Assembly: GCA_017882265.1 (NCBI GenBank)
Contig: JADGPW010000260.1
Location: forward strand, 1 to 40,394
Length of the DNA: 40,394 nt
Source of the DNA: Chitinophagaceae bacterium
GTDB taxonomy: Bacteria; Bacteroidota; Bacteroidia; Chitinophagales; Chitinophagaceae
Reading direction: 5' to 3'
Shown: positions 16,846-24,664 of the stretch, one piece after another
How positions within the stretch are numbered: the first letter of the stretch is position 1
How the letters are laid out: every line of letters starts with the position of its first letter
Translations under genes and position numbers: made by a program
The notes under the pieces: model-generated
Database searches by the model: none
Told to the model about the DNA's origin: nothing
What the model saw: only the letters and a program-made list of their open reading frames with translations

Positions 16846-17814
16846 TTACATGTTCAAATCTGTCGTTTGACTTATCTCTTTTTTGGCATGGTAAATCTTC
16901 CTGATCGTATAGGTTTTCTTATTCTGCGATTCAAAGTAGGTTCTCACGTTAATGTCTGCAATGATACCGATCGTAATGAACTGGATCCCACCCAGGACGA
17001 GTATCAGCCCCAATATCAGCAAGGGCCGGTTCCAGATATCATGTCCCATTAATTTCCATACCAGCAGGTATAAATTGATCAGCAGGCCGATCCCAAAACT
17101 GATAAAACCGATAGTGCCAAAAAGATGCATCGGTTTTTGCATGTATTTCCGCATAAAGATCAAGAGTACAAGGTCGCTCATAACTTTAAATGTCCGGTTA
17201 ATGCCATATTTGCTTTTCCCATGTAAGCGGGGATGATGATTTACATCCACCTGGGTGATACTTGCCCCCTGAATTTTTGCAAGCACCGGGATAAAACGAT
17301 GGAGTTCCCCATACAATCCCAACTCTTCGGCTATCTCTCTTTTAAAAACTTTGAGGGTGCATCCGTAATCCCTGATATGAACGCCCGTCAAGCGACGGAT
17401 CAGTGCATTAGCTATCCTGCTGGGGACTTTGCGGAGTAAAAAACCATCTTTCCGGTTCTTCCTGTTCCCTGCCACCACATCCCAATCTTCTTTTTTCAAA
17501 AGGGCCAGCATGGCCGGGATATCTGTTGGGTCATTTTGCAGATCACCATCCAGCAGGGCAATATATTTACCCCGGGAATAATCTATACCCGCAGTCATAG
17601 CCGTGCTTTGCCCATAATTTTTTCTCAATTCGATCAAAAGGGTCCTGTCATCCGCCCATTCCAGTACCTGCTGTTTAGTCCTGTCGGTTGAACCATCATC
17701 CACCATAATGACCTCGTAATTGATACCTTGTAAAGCTGAAAGGACCGATTCCAGCAAGGGTTTGATATTATCCTCCTCATCCCTTACTGTTATGACAACT
17801 GAAAGTTCGCGCAT
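16846..17814 (-). CDS. Family 2 glycosyltransferase (DPM1/GtrB-like), membrane anchored
   Basis: A 322-residue GT-A glycosyltransferase. The catalytic domain reads LSVVITVRDEEDNI at the N-terminus, VIMVDDGSTDRT at about 35-46, LLDGDLQNDP (metal-binding Asp residues) at about 88-97 and YGCTLKVFKREI near 150. Two hydrophobic segments near residues 233-256 and 266-290 anchor it in the inner membrane. This layout fits polyprenyl-phosphate sugar transferases (dolichol-phosphate mannosyltransferase, ArnC, GtrB), which load a sugar onto a lipid carrier. With the neighbouring epimerase it suggests a small envelope-sugar locus, although the two genes are convergent rather than an operon. Confidence 0.92.
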   Translation of the reverse strand: MRELSVVITVRDEEDNIKPLLESVLSALQGINYEVIMVDDGSTDRTKQQVLEWADDRTLLIELRKNYGQSTAMTAGIDYSRGKYIALLDGDLQNDPTDIPAMLALLKKEDWDVVAGNRKNRKDGFLLRKVPSRIANALIRRLTGVHIRDYGCTLKVFKREIAEELGLYGELHRFIPVLAKIQGASITQVDVNHHPRLHGKSKYGINRTFKVMSDLVLLIFMRKYMQKPMHLFGTIGFISFGIGLLINLYLLVWKLMGHDIWNRPLLILGLILVLGGIQFITIGIIADINVRTYFESQNKKTYTIRKIYHAKKEISQTTDLNM

Positions 17815-17856
17815 TCCACAAAGGTAGGAATCAGGTGAGAGATGAAGCCGGAGGTA

Positions 17857-17977
17857 GAGAGATAAAAGATAATAGATAATAGTTTCCTAAGCAGAAAAGA
17901 CTTTATGGTTTTGATAAAGTTTCAAAATCGTAAAACCTTTTCATCTTTAAGGTACTATTCACTATTCTCTATTATCT
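17857..17977. repeat. Dispersed inverted-repeat element, copy D (reverse orientation)
   Basis: The left arm AGAGATAAAAGATAATAGAT plus AATAGT pairs with ACTATTCACTATTCTC plus TATTATCTA. The core (17888-17950) starts GCAGAAAAGACTTTATGG and aligns with the reverse complement of the copy B core. The right arm overlaps the TAG stop of the homoserine dehydrogenase gene. It lies between two genes on the same strand. Confidence 0.78.
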
Positions 17978-19232
17978 AAAATACTCCAGCGAGCTCCAAA
18001 CTCTTCCTCTTCAGCTTTCGCGTGCTGATCTCTTCAATGACTGGCCCCGGGGCCAGTATAAGAGATAGATTATTTTCACGCCACCAGTTTTGGGTTTTTA
18101 ACTCGTGAAAAGAAATAACACCTGAAAGCGATTTCCTGCCCTCGCTGGAATGCCACTCTTCGATCCATTCAAAACGGTCCCGGGGAACATATTTCAATTC
18201 ATCAAAACTTATATACACCCGCAGGTAGAAATCATCACCAGCCTCATGGGGTGTGTGATGATAGCGTTTTTTATATTCATATTTATACCGGTATCGCAAC
18301 GCAGCAATATCACTCAATACGGCCGATGCAGTTGGGAAGCTGCCCGCGCCTTTTCCATAAAAGAATTGTTTGTCCGCAAACCCGCTCTCAATGACCACCC
18401 CGTTATATTCATTTTTCACAAAAGCCAGGTGATCAGTTGCGTGGACAAATTGCGGCAATACAAAAGCCGCCACTTTCCCGTTTTTCATTTTCTGTGCCTG
18501 GGCTACCAGCTTGACCTGCTGGTTATTTGCTTTTGCTACGCGGGCATCATGTGCATGAATATCCTGTATGCCATTGAATAGGATACTGGAGGGGGATGTA
18601 ATAATGCCATAGGCATGCGCCAGCAGCAAGATCCACTTATTAGCCGCATCAAACCCTTCAATATCCAGTTTAGGATTACTTTCAGCAAAACCCAACTGTT
18701 GTGCAAGAATCAATGCTTGTTTAAATTCCAGTCCTTCTTCAAACATTTTTGTTAGGATGAAATTGGTGGAACCGTTTATCACCGCTTTCATGGAATGTAA
18801 CAGGTCATTATCATAATACTCTTCCAGGTTCCTGATCACCGGAATAGAAGCACAGGCGGCCGCTTCATAAAGTAATGACCGGCCGGTTTGAAGCTGCAAT
18901 TCGAGTAAGGCAGGCAGATGTTCGGCGATCATTTTTTTGCTGGCGCTTACTACTTCTTTTCCATTCAGCAGGGCGGTCTTTACAATTTCAAAAGCCGCAT
19001 CCGCATCATCAATCACTTCTACAATTACATTGATACCGGGGTCGTTAAGTAATTCGTCTTTTTCGGTAGTGAATAAAGAAACCGGTGCATTTCTTTTCTT
19101 CCCGCCGTTCTTAATACAGATCCTTTTGATCGATGCTTTCAGCGAAGGTGTCTGTTGTAATACCTTGTAAAGACCTTCACCTACTACTCCAAATCCAAAA
19201 AGACCGATCGTCAATTGCTTGTGTGTTTTCAT
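17976..19232 (-). CDS. hom: Homoserine dehydrogenase
   Basis: A 418-residue NAD(P)-dependent enzyme reducing aspartate semialdehyde to homoserine, the branch point to methionine and threonine. The nucleotide-binding loop is LFGFGVVGEGLYKVL at about 12-26. The catalytic domain has AACASIPVIRNLEEYYDND, the family motif GSTNFILTKMFEEG at about 150-163 and AESNPKLDIEGFDAANKW. A C-terminal segment of about 90 residues (FYLRVYISFDELKYV) could be an ACT-type regulatory domain. It overlaps the stop of the upstream trans-sulfuration gene by one base, so the two are translationally coupled. Expression should be under the SAM-I riboswitch upstream. Its TAG stop lies inside repeat copy D. Confidence 0.95.
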   Translation of the reverse strand: MKTHKQLTIGLFGFGVVGEGLYKVLQQTPSLKASIKRICIKNGGKKRNAPVSLFTTEKDELLNDPGINVIVEVIDDADAAFEIVKTALLNGKEVVSASKKMIAEHLPALLELQLQTGRSLLYEAAACASIPVIRNLEEYYDNDLLHSMKAVINGSTNFILTKMFEEGLEFKQALILAQQLGFAESNPKLDIEGFDAANKWILLLAHAYGIITSPSSILFNGIQDIHAHDARVAKANNQQVKLVAQAQKMKNGKVAAFVLPQFVHATDHLAFVKNEYNGVVIESGFADKQFFYGKGAGSFPTASAVLSDIAALRYRYKYEYKKRYHHTPHEAGDDFYLRVYISFDELKYVPRDRFEWIEEWHSSEGRKSLSGVISFHELKTQNWWRENNLSLILAPGPVIEEISTRKLKRKSLELAGVF

Positions 19233-20413
19233 TATGCGGTTACGGTTTTGTTCTTTGATGGAGTTGAATGCAGGCTGGTAAATGCGCGGTCAAGGTCATG
19301 GACCAGGTCGCTTACCTCTTCTAATCCGACGGAAAGACGGATCAAACTGTCGGCAACTCCCGCGGCCCTTCTTTGTTCAGCGGGAATGGATTTATGCGTC
19401 ATTTGCGCGGGATGACAAAGCAGGCTTTTGACACCCCCAAGGCTTTCCGCCAGTTTAAAATACCGGGTTGATGTAACAAAAGACGTGGCTGCTTTTTCCG
19501 TATCATTTTTTAAAGTGAATGATACAATACCACCAAAACCTTTTGCCTGCCTGGCGGCAATACCATGGTTGAAATGGGTTTTTAACCCGGGATAGTACAC
19601 GTTCTCCACATCAGGATGCGTAGTTAAAAATTCAGCAACAACCTGGGCATTGATGCCATGTTGTTTTATTCGAAGGTGTAATGTCTCGATACCCCTGATC
19701 ACTAACCAACTATCGAAAGGGGAGAGGATAGCGCCACTGGCATTCTGGATGAATTTTATTTTCTCACCCAGTTCTTTTTCCCTGGTGACCACTAACCCGG
19801 CGATCAGATCACTATGACCTCCAAGGTATTTGGTGGCGGAGTGTACGACAAGATCAGCTCCCAGTAAAAGTGGTTGCTGAAGAGCGGGAGACGCAAATGT
19901 GTTATCTACGCATAATAAACAATGGTTCGCCCTGGCTATTCCCGCAATGGCTTCAATATCGGAAATCTTTAAAGTGGGATTGGTCGGTGTTTCGATCCAG
20001 ATCAGTTTTGTTTTTGCTGTTACCGCATTGAATACATTTTCGATACGGGTCGTATCCGTGTAATTTACGGTGATACCGAATTTCCTGTAGATATGTGTAA
20101 AAAGCCGGAATGCTCCGCCATAAATGTCATCCACGGCAAGGATCTCATCCCCGCTTTCCAGTAATTTCAGCACGGCATCAATCGCAGCCAGCCCGCTGCT
20201 AAAAGCGATACCGGTATGGCCGTTTTCCAATTGGGCTATCACCTGTTCAAGCGTGCCTCGGGTAGGATTGCCGGTGCGGGCATAGTCATAGCCCTTATTC
20301 ACGCCCGGCGCATCCTGTACAAATGTGGAGGTCTGATAGATAGGGACCGCAATAGCCCCTGTTAATGGATCGACAGGTATACTGTGGATCAGTTGTGTTG
20401 CATTGTTACTCAT
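19232..20413 (-). CDS. Trans-sulfuration PLP enzyme (cystathionine gamma-synthase / O-acylhomoserine sulfhydrylase type)
   Basis: A 393-residue Cys/Met-metabolism PLP enzyme. Typical marks are YDYARTGNPTRGTLEQVIAQ at about 42-61, the cofactor region AFSSGLAAIDAVL, the aspartate in CVDNTFASPALQQPL and the PLP lysine in HSATKYLGGHSD near residue 195. The C-terminus carries IRLSVGLEEVSDLVHDL. Together with homoserine dehydrogenase it makes homocysteine precursors from activated homoserine. The family alone cannot separate cystathionine gamma-synthase, cystathionine beta- or gamma-lyase and sulfhydrylase. The operon with homoserine dehydrogenase and the SAM-I riboswitch favour a biosynthetic role in methionine synthesis. 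Confidence 0.93.
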   Translation of the reverse strand: MSNNATQLIHSIPVDPLTGAIAVPIYQTSTFVQDAPGVNKGYDYARTGNPTRGTLEQVIAQLENGHTGIAFSSGLAAIDAVLKLLESGDEILAVDDIYGGAFRLFTHIYRKFGITVNYTDTTRIENVFNAVTAKTKLIWIETPTNPTLKISDIEAIAGIARANHCLLCVDNTFASPALQQPLLLGADLVVHSATKYLGGHSDLIAGLVVTREKELGEKIKFIQNASGAILSPFDSWLVIRGIETLHLRIKQHGINAQVVAEFLTTHPDVENVYYPGLKTHFNHGIAARQAKGFGGIVSFTLKNDTEKAATSFVTSTRYFKLAESLGGVKSLLCHPAQMTHKSIPAEQRRAAGVADSLIRLSVGLEEVSDLVHDLDRAFTSLHSTPSKNKTVTA

Positions 20414-20498
20414 TTTTCTTGTTTTGTAAGTTTTAAAATTTGTTTGACTGTTTTAGAACACTTACAAGAAAGATGAGTAGTACAATTATCAGGAAGCT

Positions 20499-20538
20499 TT
20501 TTTGTTATGGTTAGTGTGGACACTAACCATAACAAAAA
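20499..20538. repeat. Long near-perfect hairpin between riboswitch terminator and gene start
   Basis: GTTATGGTTAGTGT and ACACTAACCATAAC pair around GG, and the flanking T and A runs extend the stem to about 20 bp. It lies downstream of the riboswitch terminator in the transcript, 83 bp before the trans-sulfuration start. It shares the word GTTAGTGT with the riboswitch P3 stem. Confidence 0.75.
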
Positions 20539-20562
20539 AACTCACCTGATAAATCAGATGAG
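20534..20562 (-). terminator. Riboswitch-controlled intrinsic terminator
   Basis: On the minus strand CTCATCTGA and TCAGGTGAG form a 9-bp stem with a TTTA loop, followed by seven T. The 5' arm ATCTGATTTATC can instead pair with AGATAAGTCAGAT at 20612-20600 (the P1 3' strand and following bases), giving a mutually exclusive antiterminator of about 12 bp with one G-U pair. Confidence 0.85.
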
Positions 20563-20603
20563 CCTTGAATATTTTGAAGAAGATATTTTGAAGCTGTTTA
20601 TCT

Positions 20604-20757
20604 GACTTATCTGTCCCGCAATCTGCGGGATGGAATTGGCACCTTTGCTTTGTGATTAGTGAGACACTAACTGCCGTGGTTAGTGTCTCACTAATCACAA
20701 CAAAGCTGGTTGTCAAGGCTTCATCGGGCCATTACCCTCTGCCTTTCTTGATAAGCA
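20604..20757 (-). ncRNA. SAM-I (S-box) riboswitch aptamer
   Basis: The minus strand shows the S-box consensus in order: P1 GCTTATC, AAGAAAGGCAGAGGGTAATG, GGCCCGATGAAGCC (kink-turn/P2), TGACAACC, P3, then AAGGTGCCAATTCC, P4 ATCCCGC/GCGGGA and the P1 return AGATAAG. In this class S-adenosylmethionine binding stabilises P1 and lets the downstream terminator form, shutting off methionine genes when SAM is high. P3 is extended by a perfect 22-bp stem (20650-20671 with 20679-20700), unusually long for the class. A GCGGGA-type hairpin (TCCCGCATAATGCGGGA) lies directly upstream at 20758-20774. It controls the two-gene operon downstream. Confidence 0.95.
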
Positions 20758-20889
20758 TCCCGCATTATGCGGGAATAAAAAGAACTGGCGCAAAGATAGG
20801 GAAGCGGTTTTCTAATTTCCAAATTCTTTTTCACGATTGATTATTTTCTACTAATGATCGTAAGTCAATCTGGTATACGGCCCGCGATC

Positions 20890-21429
20890 TCAGCTCTGTA
20901 AATTTTTTCGCAACCACTCTTCCTGGGAAGAAGCACCCTGCCTGGCTATGACTTTTTTATTGATCTTTTCCTGTGCTTTTTGAATGGCCTTACTGATCAT
21001 CGTATGTTCGATGGCTTCATTCTCCTTCATACCCAGATGTTGCATCAGGTGCAGAATTTTATCACCTCCAAAATGCCTGAACAAGGGTTCATCCAGCGCG
21101 GACCATACGATAGCCTGTTGGATATTAAGTTTTTGAAAAAGCTCATTTTCTTTTTGTTGCAATGGATGATGTTCAGCAAACAGGATCTGTTTATACCGCA
21201 CATGGCTGCTGGTGATCTCCCTGGCGGTAATTAAAGGTGTATCCCCTGATGTTTCTTTTGTAAAAAAAGAAGCTGCATGACGCAGCGTGTCATCAAACCA
21301 ACAGATGCAAATGATTTGGTTATTCTTTTCCCATTCCCGGACAAGTGACTGGAATTTGGCTGTCTCTGTCATCCATATCCTGTCTATCACTTTTACTGCC
21401 GGTGTTTGATGTTTAAAAAGCCCGAACAT
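20890..21429 (-). CDS. Stand-alone SecA nucleotide-binding-domain-2-like protein
   Basis: A 179-residue protein resembling a fragment of the SecA motor. The first half, KVIDRIWMTETAKFQSLVRE then NNQIICICWFDDTLRHAASF, parallels the start of SecA nucleotide-binding domain 2 (where an EKGQPVLVGT-type segment follows a TE-x-KF stretch). The second half, RHFGGDKILHLMQHLGMKEN then EAIEHTMISKAIQKAQEKIN, matches the SecA stretch with GM-x-x-D-x-x-IEH and the following helix. The preprotein-crosslinking domain, nucleotide-binding domain 1 with Walker A/B and the zinc finger are absent, so it cannot hydrolyse ATP alone. It is too intact to be a recent pseudogene. It could modulate SecA or be a repurposed fragment (inference). 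Confidence 0.7.
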   Translation of the reverse strand: MFGLFKHQTPAVKVIDRIWMTETAKFQSLVREWEKNNQIICICWFDDTLRHAASFFTKETSGDTPLITAREITSSHVRYKQILFAEHHPLQQKENELFQKLNIQQAIVWSALDEPLFRHFGGDKILHLMQHLGMKENEAIEHTMISKAIQKAQEKINKKVIARQGASSQEEWLRKNLQS

Positions 21430-21480
21430 TTACATATAATTATCCGGCTAAAATATGAAGAAAGCCGGAGGAGTGATTTG

Positions 21481-21614
21481 AGATAAAAGTTAAAAGTGAA
21501 TAGATAAAAGTTCATTAAAGTCAATGAAACCCTACTGGGTTGGTACTTTTTCTAAGCTGTAAAATCTTTTCTGCTGTAATGCACTATTATCTATTCACTT
21601 TTAACTTTTATCTC
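21481..21614. repeat. Dispersed inverted-repeat element, copy E
   Basis: The left arm AGATAAAAGTTAAAAGTGAA plus TAGATAAAAGTTCA pairs with GCACTATTATCTATTC plus ACTTTTAACTTTTATCT. The core (21511-21580) reads ATTAAAGTCAATGAAACCC and AAGCTGTAAAATCTTTTCTG, aligning with copies A and B in the same orientation. It lies between divergent genes. Confidence 0.82.
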
Positions 21615-21640
21615 TTAATACCCACTTCGATATTCTTAAG

Positions 21641-21648
21641 TAACTTTG
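21641..21648 (+). promoter_or_regulatory. Candidate -7 element of uvrA
   Basis: TAACTTTG followed by CA matches the Bacteroidota -7 box TAnnTTTG, 9 bp before the uvrA ATG, so the mRNA would be nearly leaderless. No clear TTTG box lies at the expected upstream spacing. Confidence 0.4.
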
Positions 21649-21657
21649 CAAACCCGT

Positions 21658-24606
21658 ATGGCAAAGCAAAATAGTAAGGACCAGGCTACCCTGGTGCCCT
21701 CGCAGGAATATATTGAAGTGTATGGAGCAAGGGTGCATAACCTGAAGAATATTGATATTTCAATCCCCAAAAATAAACTGGTGGTCATCACCGGGATCAG
21801 CGGTAGTGGTAAATCATCTCTTGCATTTGATACCGTGTACGCGGAGGGGCAACGCCGCTACATGGAAACGTTCGGAGCGTATGCCCGCCAGTTTATTGGT
21901 GATATGGAGCGACCCGATGTAGATAAGATCACGGGACTCTCCCCGGTTATTTCCATTGAACAGAAAACCACTAATAAAAATCCCCGTTCTACAGTAGGTA
22001 CGGTCACCGAGATCTACGATTTCCTGCGCCTGTTATTTGCGAGAATAGGTGAGGCTTATTCATACAATACCGGAAAAAGGATGGTAAAATGGAGTGAAGA
22101 GGAGATCGTAGCGAATATTTTCAAAAGATACAAAGGAGAAAAAATTGCATTGCTGGCCCCGCTGGTCCGGGGGCGCAAAGGTCATTACCGTGAATTATTT
22201 GAAGAGGTGAGAAAGAAAGGTTTTTTAAAAGTGAGGGTGGATGGGGAAATAAAAGACCTGATCCCAAAGATGCAGGTGGACAGGTACGTTATTCATGACA
22301 TAGAATTAGTTGTTGACAGGCTTCAGGTAACGGATGAGTTCAGATCAAGATTAAGCCAGAGCGTTCAGCAGGCGCTGAAGATCGGGAAAGACTTACTTTT
22401 TGTAGCCCCCTCTAAGTCTCCCCCTGAGGGGGAGACTTCCGAAAAGTTTTCAAAGAAGAAGAACCTTTTCGAAGCAAAAAACTCATCGAAAGTCTCCCCC
22501 TCAGGGGGAGATTTAGAGGGGGCTCTTTATTCTAAACTATTGATGTGTGAAGACACCGGCATCAGCTATGAAGAACCTTCGCCAAATGCATTTTCATTCA
22601 ATTCGCCTTATGGAGCCTGTCCCGTTTGCAAAGGTCTTGGCACCAAACACCATATCAATATGGAAGCCGTGATCGTTGATCCGTCTTTGAGTATCAGCGA
22701 AGGTGGTATCGCTCCCCTGGGAGAGGAAAGGGATGCCTGGGTGTACCGGCAGGCGATGGAAGCAGCAAGGGAACATAAGATCTCATTGACAACGCCTGTG
22801 AATAAACTGACGAAGAAACAACTCAATATCATGTTGTATGGAAATGAAGATGGGCAGCAGGAAGACCTTGATTTTGAAAATATGAAGTTTGACGCCCAGG
22901 CACCGTTTGAAGGTATTGTAAATATGTTGCAACGATGGTTTGCTAATCCCTACAGTGAAACAATACGGGAATGGACGGAAGATTACATGATCATGAAGCC
23001 CTGTGATGGCTGTCACGGAACAAGATTAAAGAAAGAAAGCCTTTGGTTTAAAGTAAACGGAAGGAATATCGCGGAACTCAGCAACATGAATCTTGACAAT
23101 TTAGCTGCCTGGTTCGATGGAATTGAACTGATGCTGGAAAACAAACAAAAGACGATCGCCAAAGATGTATTGAAAGAAATAAGAGAACGGTTGCAATTTC
23201 TCCTGGATGTAGGGCTGACCTACCTGACTTTATACCGGCCTTCTAAATCACTGAGTGGCGGAGAATCACAAAGGATACGGCTGGCTACCCAGATCGGTTC
23301 TCAATTACAGGGGATCACCTATATCCTGGATGAGCCGTCCATTGGCTTACACCAGCGGGATAATCACCGCCTGATCGATGCCCTTAAAAATCTGCGGGAT
23401 ATCGGGAATAGCGTGTTGGTTGTGGAACATGATAAGGAGATCATGCTGGCGGCAGATCACCTGATCGATATAGGACCAAAAGCGGGGTTCCATGGTGGAC
23501 AGATAGTGGCCCAGGGAGTTCCCGCACATTTACTGACACTGGACACGCTCACTTCAGGTTACCTGAATGGGTATCATCGGATCGCGGTACCGCTGGAAAG
23601 AAGAAAAGGCAATGGAAAGTTTTTGGAATTAAAAGGTGCCAAAGGGAACAACCTGCAAAATGTGGAAGCCAAATTCCCGTTGGGAAAATTTATTTGTGTT
23701 ACAGGGGTCAGTGGGAGCGGAAAATCAACGTTTATTAATGAAACGTTGTATCCCATTCTTTCCAGGCATGCCTATGGTTCTAAAATGATGCCGCTGAATT
23801 ATACCTCCGTAAACGGATTGGAGCATATTGATAAAGTGATCGAAATTGATCAATCCCCGATTGGCCGGACACCCCGGAGTAACCCGGCTACCTATTGTGG
23901 GTTTTTTACGGATATAAGGACATTATTTGCCTCGATACCTGAAGCCAAGATCCGCGGGTACAATGCGGGTCGTTTTTCTTTTAATGTAAAAAGCGGTCGT
24001 TGTGATGTTTGCGAAGGAGGCGGCATGCGTGTCATTGAAATGAATTTTTTACCCGATGTATATGTGCATTGTGAAAAATGCAACGGGAAACGATATAACC
24101 GGGAAACGCTGGAAATACGGTACAAAGGAAAATCCATTGCGGATGTACTGGAGATGACCGTAGAAGAAGCGGTGGCTTTTTTCCAGAATGTACCTTATCT
24201 CTACCGTAAAATTAAAGTACTGGAGGAAGTAGGCCTGGGCTACATCACGTTAGGACAATCAGCCGTAACGCTAAGCGGGGGCGAGGCGCAGCGGGTCAAA
24301 CTTTCCACGGAGCTTTCTAAAAAAGATACGGGTAAAACTTTTTATATTCTTGATGAACCCACCACCGGTCTCCATTTTGAAGACATCCAGCACCTGCTGG
24401 ATGTGCTGAATAAACTGGCGGATCGTGGCAATACCGTACTGGTGATAGAACACAATATGGATGTGATAAAGGTGGCGGATCATATTATTGACCTCGGTCC
24501 GGAAGGTGGAGATGGTGGAGGCAGGATCTTATTTGAAGGAACCCCCGAAGATCTTATTAAATGTAAGGAAAGCTATACGGCCCTGTTCTTAAAAAAGGAG
24601 CTGTAA
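21658..24606 (+). CDS. uvrA: Excinuclease ABC subunit A (UvrA), with an in-frame palindromic insertion
   Basis: A 982-residue DNA-damage sensor of nucleotide excision repair. The first ATPase half has Walker A GISGSGKSS near residue 44; the second has GVSGSGKST near 682. Signature motifs are LSGGESQRIRLA and LSGGEAQRVKLS, with Walker B YILDEPSIGLH and YILDEPTTGLH. Zinc-binding cysteines appear in CPVCKGLG, CDGCHGT, CDVCEGGG and CEKCNGKRYN. ATG at 21658 was preferred to an upstream TTG. The family is about 940 residues; the extra length is largely one 121-bp palindromic element (residues about 249-289) placed just before the first zinc finger, with the reading frame kept and no catalytic motif touched. 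Confidence 0.97.
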   Translation: MAKQNSKDQATLVPSQEYIEVYGARVHNLKNIDISIPKNKLVVITGISGSGKSSLAFDTVYAEGQRRYMETFGAYARQFIGDMERPDVDKITGLSPVISIEQKTTNKNPRSTVGTVTEIYDFLRLLFARIGEAYSYNTGKRMVKWSEEEIVANIFKRYKGEKIALLAPLVRGRKGHYRELFEEVRKKGFLKVRVDGEIKDLIPKMQVDRYVIHDIELVVDRLQVTDEFRSRLSQSVQQALKIGKDLLFVAPSKSPPEGETSEKFSKKKNLFEAKNSSKVSPSGGDLEGALYSKLLMCEDTGISYEEPSPNAFSFNSPYGACPVCKGLGTKHHINMEAVIVDPSLSISEGGIAPLGEERDAWVYRQAMEAAREHKISLTTPVNKLTKKQLNIMLYGNEDGQQEDLDFENMKFDAQAPFEGIVNMLQRWFANPYSETIREWTEDYMIMKPCDGCHGTRLKKESLWFKVNGRNIAELSNMNLDNLAAWFDGIELMLENKQKTIAKDVLKEIRERLQFLLDVGLTYLTLYRPSKSLSGGESQRIRLATQIGSQLQGITYILDEPSIGLHQRDNHRLIDALKNLRDIGNSVLVVEHDKEIMLAADHLIDIGPKAGFHGGQIVAQGVPAHLLTLDTLTSGYLNGYHRIAVPLERRKGNGKFLELKGAKGNNLQNVEAKFPLGKFICVTGVSGSGKSTFINETLYPILSRHAYGSKMMPLNYTSVNGLEHIDKVIEIDQSPIGRTPRSNPATYCGFFTDIRTLFASIPEAKIRGYNAGRFSFNVKSGRCDVCEGGGMRVIEMNFLPDVYVHCEKCNGKRYNRETLEIRYKGKSIADVLEMTVEEAVAFFQNVPYLYRKIKVLEEVGLGYITLGQSAVTLSGGEAQRVKLSTELSKKDTGKTFYILDEPTTGLHFEDIQHLLDVLNKLADRGNTVLVIEHNMDVIKVADHIIDLGPEGGDGGGRILFEGTPEDLIKCKESYTALFLKKEL
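22404..22524. repeat. Palindromic element inserted in frame in uvrA
   Basis: Two 35-nt arms, 22404-22438 and 22490-22524, are inverted copies with one mismatch. Each arm is itself built around TCTCCCCCTGAGGGGGAGA. The 51-nt middle contains CGAAAAG and CTTTTCG in inverted order. It encodes a Ser/Pro/Gly/Lys-rich peptide between LLFVA and LYSKLLMCEDTG. Its GC-rich, self-complementary arms are unlike the surrounding uvrA sequence. Confidence 0.88.
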
Positions 24607-24610
24607 TAAT

Positions 24611-24640
24611 AAAAGCATCCCGGAAACCCGGAATGCTTTT
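24611..24640. terminator. Bidirectional terminator between uvrA and a small membrane protein gene
   Basis: AAAAGCATCCCGG and CCGGAATGCTTTT form a 13-bp stem (one mismatch) with A and T runs on both sides, so it can stop transcription from either convergent gene. Confidence 0.85.
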
Positions 24641-24664
24641 ATCATAAAGTGATGAATAAATTAA

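Noticed and set aside
22404-22524. Frameshift or assembly error in uvrA
   Set aside because: The frame is intact on both sides, and the arms form an exact long inverted repeat, which fits an insertion better than an error.
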